A DNA stretch of 64,000 bases from Nostoc sp. S4 (GCA_029379225.1 JAQYWR010000027.1:1-64000); one strand, 5' to 3'; shown: positions 1 to 9,377, counted from the stretch's first letter. The notes: generated by a model from the sequence alone, not told the origin. Program-made: numbers and translations.

Positions 1-2
1 CA

Positions 3-119
3 GCTTACACTGAGAGAGCTTTTTTACAACCTGACCGACTTTTCAAACAGCCTCTTACAATCAGTTCAATTTATAAACCTTCAAAAAAGCAAGTTGCCGT
101 TCTTAGCCTTGAAGATTAG
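3..119 (+). CDS. C-terminal end of an unidentified protein cut by the window edge
   Basis: Frame 3 is open from the left edge to a TAG stop at 117-119 and encodes 38 residues of ordinary composition (starting AYTERAFLQPDRLFKQ, ending VAVLSLED). Nothing before the edge is visible, so start, length and family are unknown. The peptide looks like the tail of a folded protein rather than random translation, but I do not recognise it. Confidence is limited by its short length. Confidence 0.4.
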   Translation, partial: AYTERAFLQPDRLFKQPLTISSIYKPSKKQVAVLSLED

Positions 120-138
120 CAAGCACTTATTGTAATGA

Positions 139-444
139 TTAAAGACTTTAAAAGATATACAAATTGCCCATAAAGTATTTGATAAATTCAAAATATTTGC
201 TAATAATTACCAACGTGCAGGTTGGTTGAAATACGATATTGAATTAGATAATTGGCAAGAATATACATTATTAAAAATTCATAACCATGTGGATATTGAG
301 CCAATTTAGTTATTAAAAATGACTTGCCCTAGTACAGTATTTATTCATGCATTGCGAGTTTCACCGAATATGAACTCAGCATGTGAAGCAATTCGCTGGG
401 TGAATTGGGGAGTAGATTCAGAGGAATTTGACATGCAAATATAA
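139..444 (+). pseudogene. Decayed gene remnant with in-frame stops
   Basis: One reading frame carries two protein-like pieces separated only by a TAG at 307-309. The first holds ANNYQRAGWLKYDIELDNW and the second runs from an ATG at 319 to TAA at 442-444 and holds MNSACEAIRWVNWGVDSEEF. From memory the second piece resembles a tail found on cyanobacterial hypothetical proteins (R-P-x-M-x-S-A-x-x-A-x-x-W-V-N-W), but I cannot name the family with certainty. The frame is closed upstream by a TGA at 136-138. This is most simply the 3' end of a dead gene. A sequencing error at the TAG is the alternative. Confidence 0.4.
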
Positions 445-545
445 CTACTTCAGGAACTCAAATCATTGATAAATTGTTGATGTAAGTTCAAAAATTTTCA
501 AATACATCTGTTTCATCTACATAATTTTGAAGTTATCATAACGAG

Positions 546-580
546 TGGCGATCGCTCTAATCTTCAGAACCCGATCGCCA
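546..580. repeat. Inverted repeat built from HIP1-like palindromes
   Basis: TGGCGATCG at 546-554 and CGATCGCCA at 572-580 are perfect reverse complements of 9 bp around a 17-nt loop. The left arm contains the cyanobacterial HIP1 octamer GCGATCGC. No T-run follows, so it is not an obvious terminator. The rest of 445-1024 is AT-rich and holds no convincing gene. Its right part is probably the promoter and long leader of the RRM gene. Confidence 0.4.
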
Positions 581-1024
581 TGAATTTGACTACTATCTTC
601 CACTAATCTAAAAAATCCTAATTAATCTGAATATATCATTTGAATTTAATTTAAAAAATACACATTATTAAAAACGCCTAGCTTAAGTAGGGATTGATTT
701 ATATTTTGCAAGTTACACCTAAAATTAAATTAGTCTGTAAAGCAATTTGCTTGATAAAATTGGTAATAGCTCCAGAGAAATTAAACTAAAACGTGATTTT
801 GGAATTGACGCAGTAAGCTAAGAAAAATAAATAGTAAGTATAGAAAAAATCGATGCATTTTACCATACATGAGGACAAATGCACGAATTCGGGCTTGTCC
901 AGAGCTAAAGTTATGGTAGGATAATTTTGGAGAAGTTAACGGCGATACGAATCTTGTTGTTAGCAATAATTGCAAGCGGCTCTCCGGATAAACATCTCTG
1001 CATCAATGGATTCTGGAGAGTTTC

Positions 1025-1339
1025 ATGTCAATCTACGTAGGGAACCTATCCTACAGCGTCACACAAGACGACCTTAGTAAGGTATTTTCCGAGTACGGCA
1101 CCGTTAAACGCGTTCAATTGCCCACAGATAGGGAAACAGGACGTGCTCGGGGCTTTGGTTTTGTGGAAATGGAATCATCTGCCGCAGAAGATGCTGCTAT
1201 TCAGGCTTTAGATGGTGCCGAATGGATGGGTCGTGTAATGAAAGTTAATAAAGCAAGACCACGAGAGGAGAAAGGTACTCGCTCTGGCGGTGGTGGCTGG
1301 CAGAAAAATAATAATAGTGGATACTCACGAGACTATTAA
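1025..1339 (+). CDS. RRM-type RNA-binding protein (cyanobacterial Rbp family)
   Basis: This 104-residue protein is a single RNA recognition motif followed by a short Gly/Asn-rich tail. RNP2 is IYVGNLSY near residue 3 and RNP1 is RGFGFVEM near residue 42, with the RNA-contacting aromatic residues in place. Cyanobacterial Rbp proteins bind single-stranded RNA; several are cold-induced and help mRNA localisation. The length and Gly-rich C-terminus fit this family well. The ATG is preceded by GGAGAG at good distance (1013-1018). The gene is monocistronic, with a strong hairpin about 105 bp downstream. The roughly 250-bp AT-rich leader could carry cold regulation, but that is inference. Confidence 0.95.
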   Translation: MSIYVGNLSYSVTQDDLSKVFSEYGTVKRVQLPTDRETGRARGFGFVEMESSAAEDAAIQALDGAEWMGRVMKVNKARPREEKGTRSGGGGWQKNNNSGYSRDY

Positions 1340-1443
1340 GTTTTGAGACGATTCACGAACGTAAAAGCATCATTAGCGATCGCCAAGCAAAAACTATGCC
1401 CAAATTAGCACTTTAGTAGATAACTGAATCTGCAAAATTATAT

Positions 1444-1476
1444 ATAAGCAGTTCAGGAGATAACCGAGCTGCTTAT
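1444..1476 (+). terminator. Likely terminator of the RRM gene
   Basis: ATAAGCAGTTC (1444-1454) pairs with GAGCTGCTTAT (1466-1476) over 11 bp with one G-U pair and an 11-nt loop. TCATTTTG follows, a weak T-rich tail. Its position downstream of the RRM stop suggests a 3' end. Confidence 0.55.
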
Positions 1477-1640
1477 TCATTTTGAATATGAATGTTGATT
1501 GTAAACGAGCCAATCATATACTTCAACATAATTTAATTTGATGGTAGCCATAGTTGTGACTCAACTTTCTAGTTCTCATTTCTAAATTCTGAATTCTTCT
1601 TTTTTTGAATGCAACTTTAGTAAAGAACAATACATAGAAT

Positions 1641-1708
1641 GAATCCCCACTGAGTTGTCGGGGTAGCCTTTACTCACTGTAAGGAACCCTTAAAGGTTCC
1701 AGTTTTAG
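1641..1708 (+). ncRNA. Possible small structured RNA with terminator-like 3' hairpin
   Basis: In otherwise unstructured AT-rich DNA (1477-1882) two hairpins sit close together. CCCC at 1645-1648 pairs with GGGG at 1660-1663. GGAACC at 1683-1688 pairs with GGTTCC at 1695-1700 and is followed by AGTTTTAG. A short single-stranded stretch with ACTCAC lies between them. The layout of hairpin, single strand and terminator hairpin is that of a small RNA such as Yfr1, but the Yfr1 core ACTCCTCACAC is not present, so no family is claimed. It could equally be a second terminator. Confidence 0.25.
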
Positions 1709-1882
1709 TTACACGTTTGTAATCTTCTTAAATTACTACTCATTTTTTAGCAAATTAATATTTCCACAAAAATACTGAAAAAACAAGTTTTTATTTAGTT
1801 AACCTTTCAGTAAAATTTATACCACACTTTTAATTAAGTAATACAGGGAAATCTCAAAATATGTACTCAAGTTTTTAGATTA

Positions 1883-2359
1883 CTAGAGTGAAAAATTACT
1901 AAAACTTGCAGCTTGGGCAACAGCTAGCGTTACGACTCCTGGTTGCCCTTTGAATTGGAAAATTCGTTTAGGAACTAAAAATTCCACCCATAATTGTTCT
2001 GTACTCAACCAGAAGGAATCAGTTAACAATAAGTTGAGTTGAGTGGCTGCAAGAATAGCCGCGGCTTCTGCTACACTGGGTGTACCTACTTCTTGGTTGG
2101 TAATTGTACTAGGGTTGGGAACCCAGACACGGCAAAGAACTTCGCTACAAAAAGTTTTTAGAGGCAAATTGCGTAAGTAACAAAATTCTACTAAGCCAAC
2201 TTCCGACGCTTTAGTATCGATAGTAGCAATACCTGCGATCGCACTTTGACAAAGTTTATTTTCTTGAAAAACTTGCTCAATTGCTAAATCGATTAACTGC
2301 GATGAAGTTTCGCGTTTACAACCAATTCCTACCCATAAAATCTGTCGTACTTGGTGCAT
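1883..2359 (-). CDS. Stand-alone CbiG C-terminal domain protein (cobalamin biosynthesis)
   Basis: The 158 residues match the CbiG_C/CobE fold. An N-terminal WVGIGCKRETSS loop is followed by IATIDTKASEVGL, then PNPS and GTPSVAEAAAI, and finally a VTLAVA strand. In cobalamin synthesis CbiG opens the lactone of cobalt-precorrin-5A and releases acetaldehyde. The C-terminal domain alone is seen in CobE-like proteins and in fusions with CobJ/CbiH. Here there is no N-terminal or mid domain and no neighbouring cob gene; cbiB lies about 40 kb away. The gene ends 22 bp from the Uma2 gene that precedes it on the same strand, so co-transcription is possible. Family assignment is firm, exact biochemical role is not. 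Confidence 0.8.
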   Translation of the reverse strand: MHQVRQILWVGIGCKRETSSQLIDLAIEQVFQENKLCQSAIAGIATIDTKASEVGLVEFCYLRNLPLKTFCSEVLCRVWVPNPSTITNQEVGTPSVAEAAAILAATQLNLLLTDSFWLSTEQLWVEFLVPKRIFQFKGQPGVVTLAVAQAASFSNFSL

Positions 2360-2381
2360 TTGCTAATTCAGTTTGGGTTTT

Positions 2382-2945
2382 TTACTCCAATAGCCAACCA
2401 AATAGATCTCCCGCCGTCAGCTTGAGTTTGCTTGCAAAATCTGGTACAGGAAGTAAAGCTTGTAATTCATCCACCATTACTGGCTGTTGATTGCGTATGT
2501 AGACGAACACAGTTTGTTCTTCTGGGTCGATCAGCCAGCCCATTTGTGTTTGATAATTCGGGTAATGTAGAATATTTTTTGTGACTTTCGTTTGTCTTTG
2601 GTCGGGTGATAGAATCTCGATAGTCCAATCAGGAGCGGCTTGGAAGACGTTGGCAACTTGGCCATTTTCATCGCGGGGAATTCTTTGCCAAGTAAATACT
2701 GCTACATCTGGGACAATTGATCTGCCACCAAATGTACACCGCAGTTCTGGAAAAGCACGAGCAATTCGCTTGGGCTTAAGGCTGAAGTTGATAGTACTAA
2801 CCATTTCACCTTGAATTATACTGTGCTTTCCCTGTGCCATTGGTTTTTGAATAATTTGACCATCGATATATTCACTAACAGGCTTGGTTTCTGGTAGCAT
2901 CAGAAACTCTGCCAAAGTTATGTTTTTTGATGGTGTTCTTACCAT
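2382..2945 (-). CDS. Uma2 family endonuclease-like protein (DUF820)
   Basis: This 187-residue protein has the Uma2 plan: an N-terminal LAEFLMLPETKP helix, the SEYIDGQIIQKP strand pair, an IVPDVAVF motif with the catalytic Asp, and the central EILSPDQ motif. The C-terminal half has the usual GWLIDPEE and VFVYI strands. Uma2 proteins have a PD-(D/E)XK nuclease fold and are hugely expanded in cyanobacteria; their targets are unknown. The Lys normally following the EILSP motif could be one of those in QTKVTKN. It lies upstream of the CbiG-C gene on the same strand. Three more family members lie at 23.6-26.0 kb. Confidence 0.9.
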   Translation of the reverse strand: MVRTPSKNITLAEFLMLPETKPVSEYIDGQIIQKPMAQGKHSIIQGEMVSTINFSLKPKRIARAFPELRCTFGGRSIVPDVAVFTWQRIPRDENGQVANVFQAAPDWTIEILSPDQRQTKVTKNILHYPNYQTQMGWLIDPEEQTVFVYIRNQQPVMVDELQALLPVPDFASKLKLTAGDLFGWLLE

Positions 2946-2992
2946 TTTTGAGCCTCAAGCAAAATTCTCTTTTACAAATCTATCAATTCTGA

Positions 2993-3076
2993 TTAAAAAA
3001 ACGCAAAGACGCAAAGGACACAAAGAAAAAATCAGTTATTGCTAAATTCTAGTTTCTCTAAATACCTTTGCGTTTA
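2993..3076 (-). terminator. Long-loop inverted repeat, possible argS terminator
   Basis: CCTTTGCGTTT (3065-3075) is complementary to a tandem ACGCAAAG repeat at 3000-3018. Read on the minus strand, the distal arm runs straight into a T7 tract. It lies just downstream of the argS stop. The tandem acgcaaag motif is also a common dispersed cyanobacterial repeat, so a repeat-derived origin is possible. Confidence 0.35.
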
Positions 3077-3084
3077 CAAATACA

Positions 3085-4848
3085 TTACATCCTCTCTAAT
3101 ACCTGAATTCCTAACAAAGATAATCCCAGCTTCAACGTTCTAGCAGTTAAATCACACAGAATCAAACGAGATGTTCGCTGCGGTTCCTCGGCATCCAGTA
3201 CCCGAACTCCTCGGTCTCGGTCATAAAACTGATTAAACTTTTTACTCAGTTCGTACAAATATTCACATAAACGATGAGGCAATAAATCTTGCTCTACACT
3301 ATTAATAACTTCATCGAGTTGAAGTAAATATTTTGCCAGTGCTAATTCGGTTTCATGCTCTAAAACTACAGCATGATTTCTTAACTCTTGAAAGTTAATA
3401 TCACCCTTGCGGCTAATCCCTTGAATCCGCGCATAAGCATATAGCATATAAGGCGCAGTATTGCCTTTTAGATCCAGCATTTTGTCGAAACTGAAAACAT
3501 AGTTACTAGTGCGGTTTTGGCTTAAATCTGCATACTTAACTGCACTAATTCCCACTATCTTGGCAACTTCATTAATAAATTCTTCAGTTTCTTGGCGTTG
3601 TTCTTCTTGTAATCTAGCTTTTAGGTCTGCATGGGCACGAGCGATCGCTTCATCTAACAAATCCCGCAACCGCACAGTATCGCCAGAACGAGTCTTGAAT
3701 TTTTTACCGTCTTCTCCTAAGACTAACCCAAAGGGCACATGCACTAATTCCACATCTTCGGGAACCCATCCGGCTTTACGTGCTACCTGGAAAAATTGGG
3801 CAAAATGGTTTGCTTGTCCAGCATCCGTTACATAAATTATCCGCTTTGCTTCATCCTGCTGAATCCGGTAACGCAGGGATGCTAAATCTGTAGTGGCGTA
3901 GTTATAACCGCCATCTGATTTCTGCACAATTAAAGGTAGGGGTTCACCTTCCCTATTTGTAAACCCTTCCAGAAAGACGCATTTTGCCCCTTGATTTTCT
4001 ACCAGTAATCCAGATTTTTCTAAATCTTCCACAACTCCTGGTAACAAGGGATTATAGAAAGATTCGCCCCGTTCAATTAACTTGATATCCAACAAATTAT
4101 AAATTACTTGAAACTCCCGGCGTGATTGTTCGCAGAGTAATTTCCAAGCATGGAGTGTATCTTGGGCGCCTGCTTGTAATCTGACGACTTCTTGGCGTGC
4201 TGTTTCTTGAAAAGCGTCATCTGTATCGAACCGCTGTTTGGCTTGACGGTAAAAAGTGACTAAATCGCCGATATCTAAAGCATTAGCAGTAGTCAGGGCT
4301 TGGGGGTGGACTTCCCGCAGATAAGCGATTAACATGCCAAATTGCGTACCCCAATCACCAACGTGATTTAACCGCAGGACATCGTGTCCTTGAAATTCGA
4401 GAACGCGGGCGATCGCATCGCCGATAATTGTAGAACGCAAGTGTCCAACGTGCATTTCTTTAGCAATATTCGGACTGGAAAAATCCACAATTTCCCGCTG
4501 TGGCGTTTTCGCCGTTGGGATTCCTAGCCTGGGATCTGCTTGAATACTGTTCAGTTGTGCTTCCAGGTATGCTGTTTTTAGTTTCAGATTGATAAATCCT
4601 GGCCCCGCGATTTCTGGCGGTTCGCAGATTTCGGATACATCTAATTTCTCAACTATGCTAGATGCGATTAGTCTTGGTTGCTTTCCTAACTTTTTACTCA
4701 GAGATAAAGCCACATTTGCTTGATAATCACCAAATTTAGGATTACTAGCAGCAACTAAAATCGGATCTATTCTGGCGAAGTCTGTGCCAAAAGCCGCAAC
4801 TATTGCCTGCTCAAACTGAACTTTTAGTTTTTCTTGTGTAGGGTTCAT
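3085..4848 (-). CDS. argS: Arginyl-tRNA synthetase
   Basis: The 587 residues cover the whole class I ArgRS. An N-terminal Add1 domain (1-110) is followed by the HIGH signature as [21 protein letters not shown] near residue 125-145. The catalytic domain includes the VGDWGTQFG motif, and the region corresponding to KMSKS is degenerate ([10 protein letters not shown]), as usual for ArgRS. The C-terminal DALR anticodon domain ends in [14 protein letters not shown], typical of the family. The enzyme attaches arginine to tRNA-Arg in the cytoplasm and needs the tRNA for amino acid activation. The gene stands alone on the minus strand. Confidence 0.98.
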   Translation of the reverse strand: MNPTQEKLKVQFEQAIVAAFGTDFARIDPILVAASNPKFGDYQANVALSLSKKLGKQPRLIASSIVEKLDVSEICEPPEIAGPGFINLKLKTAYLEAQLNSIQADPRLGIPTAKTPQREIVDFSSPNIAKEMHVGHLRSTIIGDAIARVLEFQGHDVLRLNHVGDWGTQFGMLIAYLREVHPQALTTANALDIGDLVTFYRQAKQRFDTDDAFQETARQEVVRLQAGAQDTLHAWKLLCEQSRREFQVIYNLLDIKLIERGESFYNPLLPGVVEDLEKSGLLVENQGAKCVFLEGFTNREGEPLPLIVQKSDGGYNYATTDLASLRYRIQQDEAKRIIYVTDAGQANHFAQFFQVARKAGWVPEDVELVHVPFGLVLGEDGKKFKTRSGDTVRLRDLLDEAIARAHADLKARLQEEQRQETEEFINEVAKIVGISAVKYADLSQNRTSNYVFSFDKMLDLKGNTAPYMLYAYARIQGISRKGDINFQELRNHAVVLEHETELALAKYLLQLDEVINSVEQDLLPHRLCEYLYELSKKFNQFYDRDRGVRVLDAEEPQRTSRLILCDLTARTLKLGLSLLGIQVLERM

Positions 4849-4926
4849 ATATAAATTTTATCTGGGAGAGAGGGATGTAGCTCTAGAAAAGCTTGATTAT
4901 TTCACTCTAAAGTATATTCATCAAGT

Positions 4927-5121
4927 TCAAGCAAGGACTGTCAGCCTAAAGTACAACCCTGTAAATTCTCTTCCATCCTTGGCATAACTTCCAAATTTTG
5001 ACGATACTCCAGTAAATGCTGACATATTACTACGTTTGTTAACGTAAGTACGGAGATTACCTCTGTTTGTATAACCCCAAATTCCATTCACCAAGGCTGA
5101 AGTTGATAGGTATGACATCAC
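4927..5121 (-). CDS. Small hypothetical protein
   Basis: A 64-residue frame begins at GTG with an ATG one codon later. AGGGA lies 7-10 nt upstream, a plausible ribosome site. The product is basic and rich in Ser, Tyr and Phe (ending FTGLYFRLTVLA), with no signal peptide, membrane segment or known motif. It lies between argS (opposite end, same strand) and an AT-rich promoter region. It may be real or chance; there is no family evidence. Confidence 0.3.
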   Translation of the reverse strand: MMSYLSTSALVNGIWGYTNRGNLRTYVNKRSNMSAFTGVSSKFGSYAKDGREFTGLYFRLTVLA

Positions 5122-5471
5122 TTCCCTACTTATATATTTCGTTTCAATGAAAATCCTGAGAAATTTAGGTTTTAACCTTTAACTAGAAAAATCGCACATC
5201 TTATTTTTATAAAAAATATAAATTTTTCATCATTTACTTATTATATATAAGTTGAAATACTTAATGCTAATAACAGTTTACTAATTAAGTAAGAATAGTA
5301 TTTTTTCAGTAAAAATACTTTAGATGAAGAGCTATTTGAATATACCGAAAAAATGAAAAAATTAGATTGACTTTGCAATTTCGTAGCTGTTAGAAGTAAG
5401 AGACAACAGAAGAGAGATAGCTGCTCTAAAGAGCATTATCTAAATTGTTCCTCCTACCTAATGACTCTAAT
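5122..5471. other. AT-rich intergenic region, probable promoter of the PEP-CTERM gene
   Basis: About 350 bp of very AT-rich DNA with runs of A and T precede the PEP-CTERM gene. I see no ORF with support and no strong inverted repeat. Confidence 0.4.
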
Positions 5472-6305
5472 ATGAAACGTACTTTATTCACCGCTTTTAT
5501 TGCCGCTACAGCTACCTTGACTGGATTAGTATCTAAAGTAGAAACAGCATCTGCTTCTGGTTTTACTTGGAATAATTCCTGGACTCAACCAACGGTACAG
5601 AGTAAGTCTCAAACTGGTTTTAATGACATACCTTTCCAACAATTTGTTCAAGCAGAAGGTGTGGCTATTCCAAATAGCGGACAATTTAAATTAGACCCCA
5701 ATAATTTAAACCTAAAATACGACCACGATGTTTCTGTTTACTTTATTAATGAGGGTGCTGGTTATAGAAATCAGTTAGCTTTTGAAGCTACAGGAACTAC
5801 TAATAAATCTGGGCTACTTTTTAATGATATTTCTTGTGAAGGAAATGGGTGTGTTGGTGGTTGGGGCGGTAATGCACTCAAACTGGGTGATGGTGTCAAT
5901 ATTGGTAATGTTACCGGAGGTACTCAACTCGATTTCTGGTTGAGAGCTGATGGTTTAAACCGTGGCGATTCTGCTAATATCTTTGGTACTGACACTGCCT
6001 CTAATGCTGACAAATTACAGCACGCAGTTGCTTATGCTTACAACAACTACATCTTACTAGCATTCGAGGATTTATACGGAGGTTTCCAAGCTTCAGGCAT
6101 AGATTCTGCAACTGGTAGATGGAACGAAGGTTCTGACCGTGACTTTAATGATGTTGTTGTGGTTCTTGATATTGGTGAGGCAAATGTCAAGGCGTTAATT
6201 GGTACTAGCGTTCCCGAACCATCTGTTACTCTGTCAATGTTTGCAGTGGGAGCAGTTAGCATGTTTGGCTTGCGTCGTCGCCGTCAAACTCGCAGTATTA
6301 ACTAA
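5472..6305 (+). CDS. DUF4114 PEP-CTERM secreted protein
   Basis: The 277-residue product starts with a signal peptide (MKRTLFTAFIAATATLTGLV, cleavage likely after ASA). The central region carries the DUF4114 hallmark SDRDFNDVVVVLDIG near residue 230. The C-terminus is a PEP-CTERM sorting tail: VPEPS, a hydrophobic helix, then RRRR. Such proteins are exported, processed by an exosortase system and probably anchored or released at the cell surface or in the matrix. A TTG at 5445 would extend the frame by nine residues, but the ATG at 5472 starts the signal peptide properly. Two Cys residues (C-E-G-N-G-C) may form a disulfide. No exosortase gene is in the window. Confidence 0.88.
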   Translation: MKRTLFTAFIAATATLTGLVSKVETASASGFTWNNSWTQPTVQSKSQTGFNDIPFQQFVQAEGVAIPNSGQFKLDPNNLNLKYDHDVSVYFINEGAGYRNQLAFEATGTTNKSGLLFNDISCEGNGCVGGWGGNALKLGDGVNIGNVTGGTQLDFWLRADGLNRGDSANIFGTDTASNADKLQHAVAYAYNNYILLAFEDLYGGFQASGIDSATGRWNEGSDRDFNDVVVVLDIGEANVKALIGTSVPEPSVTLSMFAVGAVSMFGLRRRRQTRSIN

Positions 6306-6374
6306 AGTTTGGAATGTTGTTTAATTTTAGGTGCTTTTACTTTTATTGGAAAATAATAAGCGATTAATCGCATT

Positions 6375-6405
6375 TTCACCCGTAGACTTATACGGGTGAA
6401 TTTAC
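6375..6405. terminator. Bidirectional terminator between convergent genes
   Basis: TTCACCCGTA (6375-6384) and TACGGGTGAA (6391-6400) form a perfect 10-bp stem with a 6-nt loop, followed by TTTA on the plus strand and an AAAAT run on the other side. It sits between the convergent PEP-CTERM and TPR genes and could end both transcripts. Confidence 0.7.
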
Positions 6406-6426
6406 GTGTATAGTGGCATTTATCTT

Positions 6427-7695
6427 TTATATACCACGATCGCGTTCTAAATCATCAATTACTTTTTGCAAATACCACTCGTCTGACATCCCTGGATAAT
6501 AATCCTGCTTCTGCTCAATTAATCGTTCGGCGATTTCCCAATATCCTCCCACCATTCGTAAAAGTCGCTGACGCAGTATGTTATAGTTTTGCTTTTTGGA
6601 CTCTGGACTAAATTTTTGGATTTTTTCGAGACTACTTAAGACCTGTTGATAATTTACCCAGTCTTCTTGTTCGCAAAAAATACTCGCCGCGCGTTGATAA
6701 TTCTCTACAGCGTTTTGCATTTCTTCTATGCAAGAATAGGCAATGCCGCGATTGTAGTAAGCTTGAGCATCATTAGGATTAATTTGTAGTGCTTGGGCGT
6801 AATCTTGAATTGCACCCAGATAATTGCCCGTTGCCCGATAGGCATTACCTCTGGCAATATAGACTAAAGCATCTTCAGGTTGCATCTGGAGTGCTTGATT
6901 AAGATCTGCGATCGCTCCTTGATGATCTCCTAACACAGAACGTGCTTTGCCTCGATTGCGATAGACAGTGGCATCTTGAAAATTTAGTCGCAATGCTTGA
7001 TTAAAATCTGCGATCGCTTCTCGATAATTGCCCATTTTACAACGCACAACCCCACGACAGCAGTAAGCTTGGGCATCTTGGGGATCGGCTTTCAATACCC
7101 AGTTTAAATCCGCTAGTGCCTCTTGGGTATCTCCTTTTTCAGCCTTTTCTAATAATTGCGTGAAATATTCTTTTGTGGATAAAATTGGTGCATTTGCAGA
7201 AGGCGACTGCTGTATTGCAGGTAATTCTTGGGGTTGTAACTGTTTAATTTGTTCTAGACACAGACGACAATTCTCTTTGTCTTGCTGCTCTAAATATAAC
7301 TTAGCAGCTTTTTTAAAGTTAGCGATCGCATCTTGAATATAACCTTGTTTGCGCCGCACCATCCCCCGTAGCTGATAAGCAGCAGCATAATTGAGATTGA
7401 AACGTATAGCGCGTTCAACGTCCTCCAACGCTCCTGGCAAATTTTTCAGCGCCAGCCTTGCCAATGCACGACAATAATATGCCTCTACACTTTCAGGATT
7501 CAGCTTTAAAGCTTCGGTATAATCTGAAACAGCCTTCAGAATTACTCCTGAGTCATAGTATGCCAAACCTCGTTGCAAATAAGCTTCGGTAAAGTAAGGT
7601 GTTAATTGTATAGCCTGGTTAAATTCCTCAATTGCTCCTACATAGTCTTTCTGCTTAGCCTTTTGCAATCCTCTATTATAAAATTCTTCATTCAT
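6427..7695 (-). CDS. Tetratricopeptide repeat protein
   Basis: The 422 residues contain eight or more TPR units of 34 residues in two blocks. The first spans about 1-140 and starts FYNRGLQKAKQKDYVGAIEEF. The second spans about 175-345, with repeated AYxxRG and GAIxDxxxAL patterns. A linker rich in Gln and Pro separates them, and a C-terminal helical segment (350-422) contains a short acidic tail. TPR arrays are protein-protein docking scaffolds. There is no signal peptide, membrane segment or enzymatic domain, so it is probably cytoplasmic. No partner is suggested by the neighbours. Confidence 0.88.
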   Translation of the reverse strand: MNEEFYNRGLQKAKQKDYVGAIEEFNQAIQLTPYFTEAYLQRGLAYYDSGVILKAVSDYTEALKLNPESVEAYYCRALARLALKNLPGALEDVERAIRFNLNYAAAYQLRGMVRRKQGYIQDAIANFKKAAKLYLEQQDKENCRLCLEQIKQLQPQELPAIQQSPSANAPILSTKEYFTQLLEKAEKGDTQEALADLNWVLKADPQDAQAYCCRGVVRCKMGNYREAIADFNQALRLNFQDATVYRNRGKARSVLGDHQGAIADLNQALQMQPEDALVYIARGNAYRATGNYLGAIQDYAQALQINPNDAQAYYNRGIAYSCIEEMQNAVENYQRAASIFCEQEDWVNYQQVLSSLEKIQKFSPESKKQNYNILRQRLLRMVGGYWEIAERLIEQKQDYYPGMSDEWYLQKVIDDLERDRGI

Positions 7696-8078
7696 GGCAT
7701 TTATTTGGTTGATTGAGTTAATTAAATTCCAGCAGGCTTGCTTTGTAGCCTAACGTATCCACTCACTCTTGATATTCTAAGTATTCACTGTAGCTTTGCT
7801 GTATTTCGGAATTTTTAGTCAAATAAAACAATATACATCTACTTAATTCGGTTAAATATCAATATGCTTGGGTTAAGGATTATTTGTGGAGATAATTAGT
7901 CGATGAAGACGCGATTTATCACTTCTCTACATGAGAGTTTTAGGTTTATCTGAAATGTCTGCGGTTAAATGTAGGTTAAATAGTTTTTTTACTAAAATCT
8001 ACCTACAGGTAATTTATAATGATAAGCTATTGCAACTAAGCTGACAAAGTAACGGATAATTTTTATATATTTTGTTAT
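7696..8078. other. Divergent promoter region
   Basis: About 380 bp lie between the divergently transcribed TPR and antiporter genes. The DNA is AT-rich with no ORF of interest. It must contain both promoters, but no clear regulator site could be assigned by eye. Confidence 0.4.
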
Positions 8079-9377
8079 ATGGTAGATATCTATATTATTG
8101 ACCTACTTGTAGTTGGTCTACTTTTACTAATGGTCACCTTGGGGTCAGGTTGGATTACTCGCTTACCTCTTTCTTTTGCAATTATCTATCTAATTGTGGG
8201 CATTGTGTTAGGGCCTTATGGCTTCGGACTGATTCAACTACGTCGAGATGAAGTGTTCAACGCTGAATTCTTAGAAAAGCTCACAGAACTCGTAGTAATT
8301 ATTTCTGTGTTTAGCTGCGGCTTAAGAATTGTTCGTCCTCTGAAGCTAGAAGTTTGGGGAATTACAGCCCGACTAATTGGATTTTTAATGCCAATTTCAA
8401 TTTTTGCCTTAGCTGCTGTAGGTAAATTCTTTTTAGGTATGAATTGGGCAGAAGCAATTTTATTAGGAGCAATTCTCGCCCCAACCGATCCAGTATTAGC
8501 TTCCGAAGTTCAATTGACTGATGTCAAAGATAAAGATGAATTACGCTTTGGTTTAACTTCTGAAGGTGGGTTAAATGATGCTTTAGCTTTTCCATTTGTT
8601 TATTTTGGAATTTATGCTCTAAAAAATGATAATTGGGGCGCCTGGTTTAAACAGTGGATTCTAGTTGATTTAATTTGGGCGATCGCTGCTGGGATTGTTA
8701 TGGGATTTTTTGTAGCAAAAGCAGTAGTTTGGTTAGATCAAAAAATCCAAAAACGTCGTCAGGTTGATGAATTAATGGAAGATTTTGTGGCGATCGCTAC
8801 AATTTTATTAACTTATTCTTTGACAGAAGTTGTTAATGGTTATGGATTTTTAGCAGTATTTGTTGCTGGGTTAGTGGTTCAGCGTAGTTACAGAAATTCT
8901 GAGAAACCATTAGAACAATTAGAATTTATCGAGCGAATGGAAAAGCTCTTAGAAATTGGCACAATTTTAATATTGGGGTCGATATTATTAGTCAAGCCGA
9001 TGCTCAACTATGCTCCTCAATCTTTGTTAGTGGTATTTTTGTTATTTATAATTATCCGACCTGTTGGAGTCTGGATTAGTACAATAGGAAAACGTCCTAT
9101 ATATTCTCATCGCCGCAGCTTGAACCCAGGAACACGTTTGTTATTCGGTTGGTTTGGGATTCGCGGTGTTGGCTCTTTATATTATCTTGCCTATGCGTTT
9201 GGTAAAGGCTTAGAAGGCGAAGTTGCAGAACAAATTTCCTGGATAACTTACACTACTATTGTGGTTTCTGTGATTATACATGGAATTACTGCAACTCCCT
9301 TAATGAAGTGGTATGAACGCACCATTGCCAAGTATGCAAAGGCTACTCCTCGTGACACAATTGATGAGTTTGAATAA
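8079..9377 (+). CDS. CPA1 (NhaP-type) sodium/proton antiporter
   Basis: The 432-residue membrane protein has about 12 hydrophobic segments. The transport core is recognisable as LGAILAPTDPVLASEVQ near residues 131-147 and GLTSEGGLNDALAFPFVYFG near 158-177, which carries the Asn-Asp pair (ND) of CPA1 exchangers. The conserved GWFGIRGVGSLYYL segment lies near 360. These proteins exchange Na+ or K+ for H+ across the plasma or thylakoid membrane for pH and salt homeostasis. A strong terminator follows 34 bp after the stop. The ATG at 8079 is the first in frame; no good ribosome site precedes it. Confidence 0.93.
   Translation: MVDIYIIDLLVVGLLLLMVTLGSGWITRLPLSFAIIYLIVGIVLGPYGFGLIQLRRDEVFNAEFLEKLTELVVIISVFSCGLRIVRPLKLEVWGITARLIGFLMPISIFALAAVGKFFLGMNWAEAILLGAILAPTDPVLASEVQLTDVKDKDELRFGLTSEGGLNDALAFPFVYFGIYALKNDNWGAWFKQWILVDLIWAIAAGIVMGFFVAKAVVWLDQKIQKRRQVDELMEDFVAIATILLTYSLTEVVNGYGFLAVFVAGLVVQRSYRNSEKPLEQLEFIERMEKLLEIGTILILGSILLVKPMLNYAPQSLLVVFLLFIIIRPVGVWISTIGKRPIYSHRRSLNPGTRLLFGWFGIRGVGSLYYLAYAFGKGLEGEVAEQISWITYTTIVVSVIIHGITATPLMKWYERTIAKYAKATPRDTIDEFE

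Noticed and set aside
781-975. 64-codon minus-strand ORF upstream of the RRM gene
   Set aside because: It lies in the leader/promoter of the RRM gene, has AT-driven composition and no ribosome site.
1641-1708. Yfr1 RNA
   Set aside because: The diagnostic ACTCCTCACAC core is absent; kept only as an unassigned candidate.
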